Source of the DNA: Lumbricus terrestris
Taxonomy: Eukaryota; Annelida; Clitellata; Crassiclitellata; Lumbricidae
DNA: 64,000 bases
Assembly (NCBI GenBank): GCA_949752735.1
Contig: OX457037.1
Location: 38,284,596 to 38,348,595 of the forward strand
Direction of reading: 5' to 3'
Position 1 is the stretch's first letter, and the number at the start of each line of letters is the position of its first letter. The translations under genes were made by a program, and so were the position numbers. The notes below the pieces were generated by a model. It made no database searches. It saw only the letters and a program-made list of their open reading frames with translations, and was not told the DNA's origin. This document shows positions 12,662 through 21,300 of the stretch, piece by piece.

Positions 12662-12924
12662 TAAATCACTCTGATTTATCAAAGAGTAAACTTATGAGTG
12701 AAAAACTACTGTTCTCATTTCCAATAATTTATACACATGAATACAACATAATTGTTATTGCTGTAAAATTATCATTATTCCTGCAAAATGGATTTGCGAA
12801 AGTTGTTATTTTTTATTAAGCTAATAATAATTGGTCGTTTTCATGATGTTGTTGTCACATTTTTATATGTATGGTACATAGTGATATACGTCATTGCTTT
12901 ATAGGTTATCGTCCAAAGTCATGA
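64..12924 (+). CDS. NEK1: NEK1-like serine/threonine kinase, C-terminal part (12 exons, 5' end outside window)
   Basis: Exons: 64-98, 604-761, 1538-1630, 1847-2139, 3111-3256, 3707-3783, 4760-4856, 7306-7394, 8378-8461, 11003-11148, 12253-12388 and 12905-12924 (stop TGA). They join without a frame break into 457 residues. The kinase domain is upstream of the window. Visible are a low-complexity Lys/Ala-rich start, an LRTCSEPDL motif near residue 146 like the LRTCSLPDL motif I recall from vertebrate NEK1, acidic Asp/Glu/Ser stretches, a Lys-rich patch in exon 7, and a C-terminal helical segment (LEKELGCELFKKVYKTVQ) followed by a second helix ending GEGYRPKS, matching the order of the vertebrate NEK1 tail. 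NEK1 is a NIMA-family kinase of cilia and the DNA-damage response. The exon 4 donor is GC rather than GT. Exon 9 has tandem CAGCAG acceptors. A LINE and several MITEs lie in the introns. NEK1 is much the best match; NEK1-type paralogues cannot be excluded without the kinase domain. Confidence 0.82.
2180..2291 (+). mobile_element. LINE/SINE 3' end: hairpin plus (GAAT)n tail
   Basis: GAGCGCCTCTGAGTATTCCCCTTGAAGAGGCGCTATATAA forms a stem with about 9 paired bases, then seven ATGA units. It follows the NEK1 exon 4 donor. Confidence 0.7.
2900..2992. repeat. (ATA)n microsatellite
   Basis: About 30 ATA units with two changes, in a NEK1 intron. Confidence 0.95.
4517..4593. repeat. (GAT)n/(GGT)n microsatellite
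   Basis: ATG, GTG and GACGGT triplets, in a NEK1 intron. Confidence 0.9.
5510..5854. mobile_element. hAT-like MITE (CAAGGGTGGATGCAG / CTGGATCTGCCCCTG termini)
   Basis: Perfect 8-bp duplication CCTTACGC at 5502-5509 and 5855-5862. The interior contains the shared GATGACC-T-run-AGT palindrome core. Confidence 0.8.
6119..7246. mobile_element. 1.1 kb hAT-like TIR element in a NEK1 intron
   Basis: Termini CATGGGCACCCGCA and TGTGCGGGCGCCCATG are inverted repeats. Both sides carry the perfect 8-bp duplication TTCTGGAG (6111-6118 and 7247-7254). No transposase ORF is visible, so it is non-autonomous. Its right end lies 60 bp before NEK1 exon 8. Confidence 0.82.
8565..8742. mobile_element. hAT-like MITE, TIR CAGGGCTTAAAGTGTGG
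   Basis: Inverse terminus CCACACTTTAAGCACTG. The flanks GCAAATGG and GCTAAAGG match at six of eight bases. Internal repeats of GTCCAGGCACTTATTTT. Lies just after NEK1 exon 9. Confidence 0.65.
8802..10742 (-). mobile_element. 5'-truncated CR1/L2-like LINE with 3' hairpin and AATC/TTGA tail
   Basis: Inserted antisense in the NEK1 intron between exons 9 and 10. It contains the long RT ORF, a 3' region with the stem-forming pair GAGCGCCTC/GGGGCGCTAT (8825-8880), and a tetranucleotide tail (TTGA on the element strand, 8802-8828). The endonuclease half is missing, so the copy is 5'-truncated. Short tandem-repeat 3' tails are usual for the CR1/L2/Rex group. Confidence 0.85.
8860..10728 (-). CDS. 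LINE reverse transcriptase (ORF2 C-terminal part, uninterrupted)
   Basis: About 620 residues without a stop. The RT palm motifs are plain: motif A LYDVSAAFDTVDHDIL, motif B GLPQGSVLGPLLY, and motif C with the catalytic YADD (SYADDVQSY). Upstream is the conserved FRKGHSTETLLL. The C-terminal domain has HWLPLQQRIAYR and RRAFSVVGPAIWNGLP, common to CR1/L2-type elements. It makes cDNA from the element RNA at the target site. The frame is open at the 5' truncation and has no natural start. It is not a host gene. The intact frame implies recent insertion. Confidence 0.88.
   Translation of the reverse strand: MRSMHSRFREIEGQYWERKISSNAGDARRLWSTFKDLLGRPQPSSTATPPPFTAADFASHFASKIDTVRRETDGFPPPECAPTDCRLSSLDLVSELELRRLILSSPPKYSELDTLPPFLIQESIDIFLPFLTLMCNASLRDGILPASQKRSIITPILKQPGLDPLLPSSYRPIANVTFVSKIIEKLVAIQLFRYLDLNMLLPPYQSGFRKGHSTETLLLHLLSDVYNAIDKSQVTLLALYDVSAAFDTVDHDILIHRLSTSFGISALPLDWLTSYLADRSSSTVFHSTRSPWIPVPVGLPQGSVLGPLLYILFTADIGSLLASCSLRSHSYADDVQSYGHCFAVDAAKTVRLMVSASNTLTSWLSSNRLRLNSLKTQFIWLGTRQQLAKIDLAALAHEFPLITFSTSVRDLGVILDQELSFSKHISSLSRACYYQIRQLRVVARSLSFTASSTLVHAFVCSRLDYCSSLYVGLPQVRLNSLVRVLRSAARLVGGISRFAHVSAFMRDDLHWLPLQQRIAYRVSSIAWRCILSQAPSYLCELFTPVSVSLGRCSLRSAARGDYLVPFCRTATMQRRAFSVVGPAIWNGLPAALRSLPRDSAGSFYRLLKTFLFDQAWVGSASE
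11575..11725 (-). mobile_element. tRNA-like SINE head in a NEK1 intron
   Basis: The minus strand reads TAGCTGATCGGTATGAGAGGTC and GGGTTCGATTC, giving A- and B-box-like sequences at tRNA spacing. No cloverleaf was confirmed. Confidence 0.4.
12455..12553 (+). repeat. 28-bp tandem repeat beside a TCA microsatellite
   Basis: Nearly four copies of AAATTTATATTGCAAAATAC plus TAAATACT, then (TCA)n at 12583-12661. Final NEK1 intron. Confidence 0.85.
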
Positions 12925-13410
12925 AGAGCACAGCATATACATTCTGGCATATTACTGACGTCATCACTTCTGGATGGATGGTTTAACAAGCATCTGCTGC
13001 ATCTTGCTTGATCACATTAAGAATTATATGTCCGGCTAACTATTCCATTTATTACAAAGCTTAACTTATTAACGTCGTCAACTGGTGACGACTTTATGCA
13101 GTTAATTAGTTTGTTTCTCATTTCATCCTTGCTGTTACAGCTGGTGGTTGGTCACAAAGTAGGAGAATTTGAACAAATTTAACCTCCTACTATTCATAAT
13201 ATTGTTTTGTCTGAAAAACAACTGGAGATACAGGTGGCTGTTTCTAATTGAGTCTTCATTTATGTCCAGGGCTGTACACGAAGGTATATGTGAGTATACA
13301 GCATGCACTCAACTAAAAAATTTGACATAGTGTGCTTAGTTCTGTAAATGAGGTTATATGCGGGGTATACAGCGTATATTTGCCTCACAAAGAGTTTTTA
13401 AAAATTCATT

Positions 13411-13472
13411 AATAAAAATCCAAAAGAAAACAGCAGGAAAACAGGAGAAGATCATGTCATGTAAGAAATAAA
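13411..13472 (+). terminator. Candidate poly(A) signals of the NEK1-like gene
   Basis: AATAAA at 13411-13416 and 13467-13472, about 490-550 bases after the stop. Motif only. Confidence 0.35.
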
Positions 13473-13957
13473 AGTACTAAAAGAAACAATTAGGAAATTA
13501 ACGAGGCTTAACGCATTACAAGGTCGAAAAAATTTCAGAAAATCATCTGATGACTAAAAAGTCATCAGAGAATTTGCCAACTAAAAAAGGTTGTCAGAAA
13601 ATTTCATCAGAAAAAGTCAATTTTTTCAGACATGGTGTGTGCTCAGCTCAAATTTTACGAGTACAGCCTGGGTGATGTCCAAAATGCAGTGCAGCACATG
13701 ATGCTCTATTTTCTTAATGCCATCACTTTAAGGCAGATTGATGAACTCAAGCAGACAGTATTATTTCAACTGAAGAATATAATCCTGAAGCTTTGTTTCT
13801 AAAATACTTCTTAAGCAGGGAGCAGTTTCAAAACCAGAACTCAACAACATGTCCACTTTAATGCTTTAGTACTCGGGCATGGCTGGTGTTTTGTTTGATT
13901 TTGCTTCTCCTTTACAGGAAGTTCTTAGTTTTTTTAGTGTTTTCATACTTCTCACCC

Positions 13958-14205
13958 TGGGTAGTGCTCGATAGTGTAGTGGTTAACATTGCTGGACTGT
14001 CGATCCAGAGACTGTGGGTTCAACTTCCGACCAGGGTAGATACTTTGGGTTGAGATTTCTGATTTGCCAGTACCCCAGCTATAATGAGCACTTTGACTGT
14101 ACAGTCGGTGGGAAGTGGAGAATGAGGGTGAGGACTGACCCCCGCCCTCATATGCCGAGGTTAAGAAAATAAAGTCGCTAGCACTTCTTACCCATGTCTG
14201 CCTCA
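13958..14205 (+). mobile_element. tRNA-derived SINE, family B
   Basis: A-box-like TAGTGTAGTGGTTAACATTGC, B box GGGTTCAACTTCC, then the body CAGTCGGTGGGAAGTGGAGAA and CCCCCGCCCTCATATGCCGAGG. Shared with 26935-27165 and the split copy around 37636/40238. Confidence 0.7.
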
Positions 14206-14484
14206 GGTCTAGTTTAAGGGACAGCTCTTCATCTTCTTCTCTCATCCACTTCAGCTACACTGACGTGATGTTTGTGTTAGATCGTTTTATCTGTGCTCTG
14301 ATATAAGTGACTGATTGCAGCTTTTGTCAATAGTATTTTCAAGTAGTATGTATCTGCATTTCTTGTTCTTTCATATGCCTGTTGTGTTAGAAAAAATGGT
14401 TATGTGTGTGCAAGCAACAAGAGAGACACTTTTAAAACTTTGTGTAACTATGTTGTGTAATTCTAGAGAAAGAACTAGCTGGTC

Positions 14485-14673
14485 CAGTGGCTAAAGTGGT
14501 TTGGGTGAGCAGTGGGAACGCCAACTGTGAGCAGTGGGAACGCTGCTGAAGTTTTTTTTGGAGCGCCCATGTTTCAAGGGTTCCATGCATGGTGAGCAGT
14601 GGGAACACAAGTCAAGAAATTTGAGAGCAGTGGGAACGCCGTTCCCATGCGTTCCCACCCACTTTAAACCCTG
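14485..14673. mobile_element. hAT-like MITE with internal GAGCAGTGGGAACGC repeats
   Basis: TIR CAGTGGCTAAAGTGG against CCCACTTTAAACCCTG. Flanks AGCTGGTC and AGCTGGCC are 7/8 identical. The GAGCAGTGGGAAC motif recurs four times inside, with two inverse GTTCCCA copies at the right. Confidence 0.7.
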
Positions 14674-15987
14674 AGCTGGCCCATGTCTTTGCACAGTCTT
14701 CATAGCACAAGGATTATTGTAAGCTTTGTAGAGGCACTATTGACAGCATTTCATGACAATGATGCTACTTGTCTTCTAATTAACATATTCGATGTAAGTT
14801 GTTAGTCACAAACTGTGTTTGACACCCACAAATGCAAAGTCGAGGGTTATAGGTTATTCGCAGCTCATGACAATATGATTTCTGTACATATTTATGTTCA
14901 TCATAAGCTTTCGCATAAAAATATCATAACTTTGGATTGTGGAAAAATAGTTTTGGAAAGTACTGCACATTCGGAACGCGTCTGATTTCGTACTGCTTCA
15001 TTGACGATACCTTTTGAGATACAGTGATACTCTTGATTTTGAAATGTTGATCTCCAAAAAGACGTTTCGCTCTCTAACCTTCAGTGGTGTGAATATCAAA
15101 ATAGTTGGTACAGTTCGTGATAGCTCGTAAGAAAATAATCTTGAGGAACTAGCCAATATTATAGGAACAAACTTAACAGGATTTAAGCTAACGGTACATC
15201 ACTGTTTCGACCAAGTAGCTCCATAAACTATGTATTTGTTTTTGTAAACAAATGTTCTCGTCCTATGCATGCAAGAAGGAGAAGAAGAACAGGAAGTCTG
15301 ATGAGAAACTCTAAAAACTGAAGCGAATTCATCGAGACAATTAATAACATTGCATCATAGAATTGTATAATATGATAAATGTTACATTTTGTCAATGTTC
15401 TGCACATCTTTCACTGTGGATTTAGGCTACACAAGGCTTTTAGATTTGTTTGTGTGCTAAGTAGGAACGATTTCATGTTGTGTCACATTAGTTTGTTTCC
15501 ACATATGAAATCTGTTTGCTAAAGCTTTCCAAATTTTTCATGTAATATTGATAATGGTCTAAATGCTTAGTGTTGCTAGCATTATTTTGGGAGCTGTGAG
15601 GTATCCATCATGGTGTTATTTTCATTGTTAGCCAGATGGCATATATGTGATCATTAACATAACATAACATGGGTTTTAAGTGGTTCAGAAGACGATGTGT
15701 TAGAACCCGTGCAAATTTAACCTGGAACATTCAATAGCCCAGTTTTTCCAGCTTCCTTTTAAATGCTGAGACCGTGTCAACCGACACAGTGCTATCATCC
15801 AAACCGTTCCATAGCTCTACAACTCTAGCACTGAAGAATTTCTATCCTAATCTTCCTTTGGGTTTCTTAAACAATTTGATCATTGGAGAAATATGTGCAC
15901 AGAATCAAATATCTTAGGGCTGTCCATTATATTACCTTTGCAGTGAGGTGGAGGGGTGTTCAGATTTAGGTGATTTTGTGTACGTGT
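14674..15987. other. Intergenic DNA, nothing recognised
   Basis: AT-rich sequence between two MITEs. No ORF with protein-like composition and no repeat seen within the window. Confidence 0.5.
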
Positions 15988-15995
15988 GCATATGG

Positions 15996-16336
15996 CAAGG
16001 TTCCCAACCTTTTTTTACTTTAGGGCCACTTTTTCTAAGTTTGAGGACACGAGGGCCACTTTTTCTTAGTTGAAGGACATTAGTGCCAAAAGGCTAAAAT
16101 TTAATTACCTAAAAGCATATGAAATTGTTATAATTGATTCAAAATGGAATGTTTGATATTATTTATAGACGTCAAAATAAAATAATTTGTAATAGAAAAT
16201 AATTATGTATTCTAGCCTGTCCAAATTGTCAATTTTTTCATATATTTTTGTCAATTCTTTGAGAGATTAGGCCTACGGCCATTTTTAGACATGGCAGGCC
16301 ACTTTTGGCCCGTGGGCCATGGGTTGGGAACTGCTG
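15996..16336. mobile_element. hAT MITE of the GGTTCCCAACC type
   Basis: Termini CAAGGTTCCCAACC and GGTTGGGAACTGCTG, a form widespread among animal hAT MITEs. Perfect 8-bp duplication GCATATGG at 15988-15995 and 16337-16344. Confidence 0.85.
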
Positions 16337-17093
16337 GCATATGGGGAGGGTCTTGTTGAGATGTGTATGTATGAAAAATAAATGTCTAATTGTGATGTCC
16401 AAATTAGCCTATTTGTAGCTATGTATTATCCTATAGCAGTCCAATGGCATTATTACATTAAATTATGTTCAGGTCTATAACCATAGCATGACAAAGTTGA
16501 CAAAGCTTAGGTAATAAAATATAATGTTTAAAAAAAATAGTAGCTTACTATAAAATAAATGCCTTATAATAGATGAATTAACGTTTGTAAAGGTGTGAGG
16601 GGTAGAGAAGCTTATTGGTACGTGCGCTTGAGGGAGGATCCACAAAATGCATGAGGTGCAACAGAGGGGGATGGATATGAAGATATGATTTTTCATGTAT
16701 GTAATATATGGGTGAATCCTTAACTGGTGAATCCCACCATTAGAGCTATACATTCCAACATCAAATGCGTAAATTTTAACTTGAGTGCTTAGAATAAGCT
16801 TAATGGTTCTTATGCATTTTATATGTGTTTGAAACTAGTGATGTTTTGCATTCAGCTAATTTTTTCGAAAGTTGATTGTTTGGGAGAACCTTGACTGAAT
16901 TTTTTGGTAAAGCTTCCACCTAATAGCTGCACAATGATGCTGGTTATCTCCGGTATGTGCAGATTTTCATTCTCCTAATAAATAAACTGGTTTCAACATG
17001 TATTTTGTTGCTAAATCAAATTAATCTGAAATGGTCTAACTCTCTGATCTCTTTTCTTGCCTAGGTTTTCCTGTTCTCCCTAACTTCCTCCGT

Positions 17094-17206
17094 CCAGTGT
17101 GTGTGTGCTGCGTGTGTGTGTGTGCTGCATGTGTGTGCTGCATGTGTGTGTGTGCTGTGTGTGTGTGTGCTGCGTGTGTGTATGCGCATGCATGTTTGTG
17201 TGCATG
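17094..17206. repeat. (TG)n with GTGTGTGCTGC units
   Basis: TG-rich minisatellite with about six CTGC-interrupted units, between NEK1 and the DHHC gene. Confidence 0.85.
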
Positions 17207-17375
17207 TGTGACTGTCTTCCTACGGTACTTTTACCTCCCTCATATTGTTGCAGTTGTGAACATTAAAAAGTATATAAAAAGAACTTTTGGTCTTTTCATC
17301 TTCGATCAAAGCCAGTCTGAAGCAATAGGCCTGTCGGAGATTGAAGCAGAACATCCAAACAACTCATCGTTAGAG

Positions 17376-17537
17376 CTGTAGTGGGTGTGTTCTTGCAGCC
17401 AGAAGGTTTCAGGTTCAAATCCACCTCAAGCCGCTTCGAAGGGACTTTCGGCAAGTCCTTCACGTGCAATTTCTCTGCACTTCGGGGTGAAACTCTGATT
17501 CAGTGTCTGCACTGTAGTCGGGAGCGTTTCTGAGTAG
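17376..17537 (+). mobile_element. SINE family A, truncated copy
   Basis: B box GGTTCAAATCC, CAAGTCCTTCACGTGCAATTT, and GGGAGCGTTTCTGAGTAG. The 3' hairpin is cut by the MITE starting at 17538. Confidence 0.65.
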
Positions 17538-17990
17538 CAGTGGCGGCGGAAGTATTTCAGTTTTGGGGGGCTAGAGCTTTTTTTAGCGTGCAGTTGTACA
17601 CAAAATGTGCAGTTCTAAACTGATTTTTGCAGTTGTAATTATGTACAGTTAAAACTAGCAGATAAGGTCGTTCTCCGATTGGAAGAAATTTACCATGGAG
17701 GATTGGAAAGAAAAGAATGGGTTGTGCAGTTCTAAGAATTCCTTAAAAACAACCCTGTTGGGAGGCTGAGCTTGCGGGGAAAATTTTTTCGTTCTCAGTC
17801 GCCAAAATTTCTGACGACTTTTTTTAGTCATTTGGTCGAAATCTTGGAAAATGGTCCTTTTTCATATCCGCCAAACTGTCTGCCAAACCTCGTGCCTACC
17901 TTTACGGTTGGGGGGGGGGGCTAAAGGGGTTAATCGTGCAAATTTTTCATTTTTACATGGGGGGAAAAATGGATCGACTTTTTAGGGGGG
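17538..17990. mobile_element. CAGTGGCGGCG-type MITE with another MITE nested inside
   Basis: Starts CAGTGGCGGCGGAAG and has the body shared with the copies at 33623, 36059 and 47256, including the CTGACGAC-T-run-AGTCAT core. It is interrupted at 17572-17757 by a copy of the AGGGCTTTTTTAACG MITE. The right terminus is unclear. Confidence 0.55.
17572..17757 (+). mobile_element. hAT-like MITE family AGGGCTTTTTTAACG, nested copy
   Basis: Shares its whole length with copies at 48554, 50128 and 57820, including the internal run CACAAAATGTGCAGTTCTAA. Flanks resemble TTGGGGGG/TTGGGAGG. Confidence 0.7.
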
Positions 17991-18376
17991 GTTTAGCATA
18001 CATGTGTATGCAAGAAGGATGCATAGACATGTGCTTGTATGCAAGTATGCCTACAAATGTATTTGTATGTATTGATATGATGCATACATTCAAACAAATT
18101 TATGTAGGCCTATATATTATATGCCTCCTGCAGGCTCCTGGAAAATTCGACTTCCGATATTTTGGTAAATTCCGCTCCGCTCATGTTTCGGGTCCAATTT
18201 GATCGTGTCTCAAAAATTTCTACAAATTTAGCAGTAGGCAAAAATTTGATGTAAAATTATTTAATTCGCATGGCTTACTCACATACTTATCGGTATTATG
18301 TGCATTCCGTAAAAGGCTTCGATCATATCAGGTAAAAGGTTAGTCCGTAAAATACGACCATTGAGTAACTAGCGAA

Positions 18377-21300
18377 ATGGTGGTCGATGGCGTCTTGGCA
18401 ACGAGGAGTGGTTTGAATGAAAAAGCTTTTTCAAACCTTGATTACTCGGTCGGACAATGGCATGAAGTGAAAGATATCCAGCAATCTATTACTCTGCTCG
18501 ATCAACACGTGCAATCTCTGTTTGATGCAGTCAAAGCTGGGTTTGTACTGTTCAAATCCTGTGTGTAAGTAATGCTGGGTTTTTAACGTACCGTGACAGG
18601 TCCGTGTTTTGCGGAAGAATTATTTCGTTTAGTAATACTACAACTTGTCTTTTGTTTTCTTATATAAAATGGCGATATGAGGATAGATAATCCGATTTAA
18701 GGAGGTCAAGTCCAAGGTATAGGTATCGTTAATTATTTAGGCTTACATTGTTTCGGCTAATTCTGCCAATATAGTTAATGTATTCTCTGCTAGCATTTCA
18801 AATAACATCATGGCATTGTTATGGGTAATGGGTTATGAGTGGGTTCCGTATGAGAATAAAGGTCCTACGTGGATAAGAGGGCAGGGTAACTTTATGATTG
18901 CTGTTTGACCTCTTCATCCTGCTTAGCCTGATACAAAAGATATCAGTGTAAGTTTATTTCAGCAAGTTTTGATGTGCTGCTTGTTGTGAATATAGTTATT
19001 TCGCAAACTTGTAGACAATGCTGTAATTATTTTTTCAATGTTTTAACATTGATAAAATTGTTCAACTATGAGAAGAAATCTCTGAATGCTTTATCTAATC
19101 GAACACACAGTTAAGCAGTACCTAATAAATTATAGACTATTAGAGGACTTCTGTAATCAAGAACCCATATCACACACTGAGGAACTTGTTTGCTCCGGTC
19201 ATTAGGCGTCAATGCAGCCTCCACCCATGGCCACATGAATTTGCATTGCTAGCGAAAGATGATAAAAACTTTATCCCAAGAGCTCTCTATTATTGCCTTC
19301 TGAATAAGTGACCATGTGACCTATAGAACTTCCCGTTCTTGTAACTGAGTTGCGATCTTGTCAACCATTTTTTACCATTAAATAAAAAGAACCCCTTTCT
19401 TGTAACTGAGTTGTGATCTTGTCAACCGTTTTTCCCATTAAATACATGTATAACTTATTCTTATTTAGGGGGCCCGGTAGCGCATTGGATAACACGCTGG
19501 CATATAGAGAGCGAGAAGTAACGAGTTCGCACTCCATAGGGTGGACATGCTTTGTAGGCTGCTATTAGCACTATGTATTGCAAGCTGTCTGTTCTGTTAG
19601 TAGTTAAGATTTATGTCTTCTGTCATTTGTGTTCTTGTGAAATGTTTCAATTGCATTAAATGTACACTGTAACCGGTTGCGGTCTGTCAACCGGATTGTT
19701 TCAATAAAGAAAAAGATATTATATTTTGACAACTATTAACATTGTGATGAACGTTTCAGGTCACTGGTTCAGATCCAGTCTTTGGTGGAGTCTCATGGAT
19801 TGGATTTGCTGAGCCGTACTGACAACGAGGGTCACACAGCTGCCCACTGGACTTGCCTCAAAGGACACAAGGATGTACTCAGCTACATTATTGACACGAA
19901 TGGTCCTATCAATGAACCAAGTGGAGATGAAGCTGGCCAAAGACCAATTCACTGGGCTTGTGCAACGGGTCACACGGCTTTGATTTCCATGCTTCTAAAG
20001 GTATTGAAACACGACTTTTTAATTCCTTTTAAGAGTATGCACTCGGACTGCAATTTCACTGTTTGATTTTATCAACTTTTGTTTTAAATTATGAATGAAT
20101 ATAAATATCTTGATTAATGTTTAACTTGAAATCTTGAATACATAAATGAATTTTCTCAGTGGTGAAATTTGATTAGAATTTTGAATAGAATTGAGGCATC
20201 CTATCTTAATTTCTTGCTGATAAATCAAACAAATCAGGCTTAAAGTGTGGATGGCATCCAGGCATTTGTTTTCAAATCTGAACTCCCTCCTGTCATTTAT
20301 TACGTCATTGACAGCACAACCTAGAAATAGCATCCAGTCACACTTTGTTAAGCAAATGCCTGTATAGAGCTATGCATTGTGGTTTGCAAACATACTATGT
20401 CATTCTGAAAAGTTAAATGATATGATATATATATATATTGTATTAAAAGCATTTATAAAGCGCCTCTACTAGGTTGAACTGCTCAGAGACGCTCCCAGTG
20501 CGCAAGGCCAAGAAAGAAGAAATGGGTTTTGAGAAAAGGAATGAGGAGGAGGGATTTCCAGAGCAAGTTTGAGTAGATGGGGACAGAGCATTCCAAAGAA
20601 AGGGACGAATTGATGTAAAGGATCGGGACTGAGCCATAGCCGTTCTAGTATGAAAAACTAAAAGATCAAATCTAGTTGAAGAGCGAAGTGGACGATGCGA
20701 GGAGGCTGAAAGAGACCGGTGAATTTCATTGGCTAGACATTTTAGGGAGAAGACTCCGTTGTGCTTTGGAGACCAAGATGAGGATTTTGAACTTAATGCA
20801 CTTTCACTTTTTAGCATGGGGTGTCCATCGAAGTTGTGGACAACAAAGGCTGTACTCCATTGATTGTGGCTTCCCAGAATGGCCAGACACTTCTGGCTGG
20901 GTACCTGATTGGCATGGGTGCATCTCAGTATTCATTTGACAAGGAGGGTGATACTGCTCTGCACTGGGCAGCATTTAAAGGTATCTTAATGGAAGATCTT
21001 ATGTTCTATCGTTCATCGTATTAATTTTTGCGTTAGTTACCTGTATGCTTCATTGTGTAAGATAAAGTGATGTATGCCCTTATTCACTTTGGCATTAATT
21101 CATTGGTTTATTGCTAAATATATGATAGTAAAACTAAAAACTTAGTACTATCTGCTCACTTTCAGCATTAATGAATAGGGCAATGCTGGGTAATATGTAA
21201 TAATAATAATGCACTGTGATGCTGTAACCTTCAGATGCACGTTCACACAACACACCGGGTATGTGGACCACTCACCACATATGATAGTTTGTAAGAGCCT

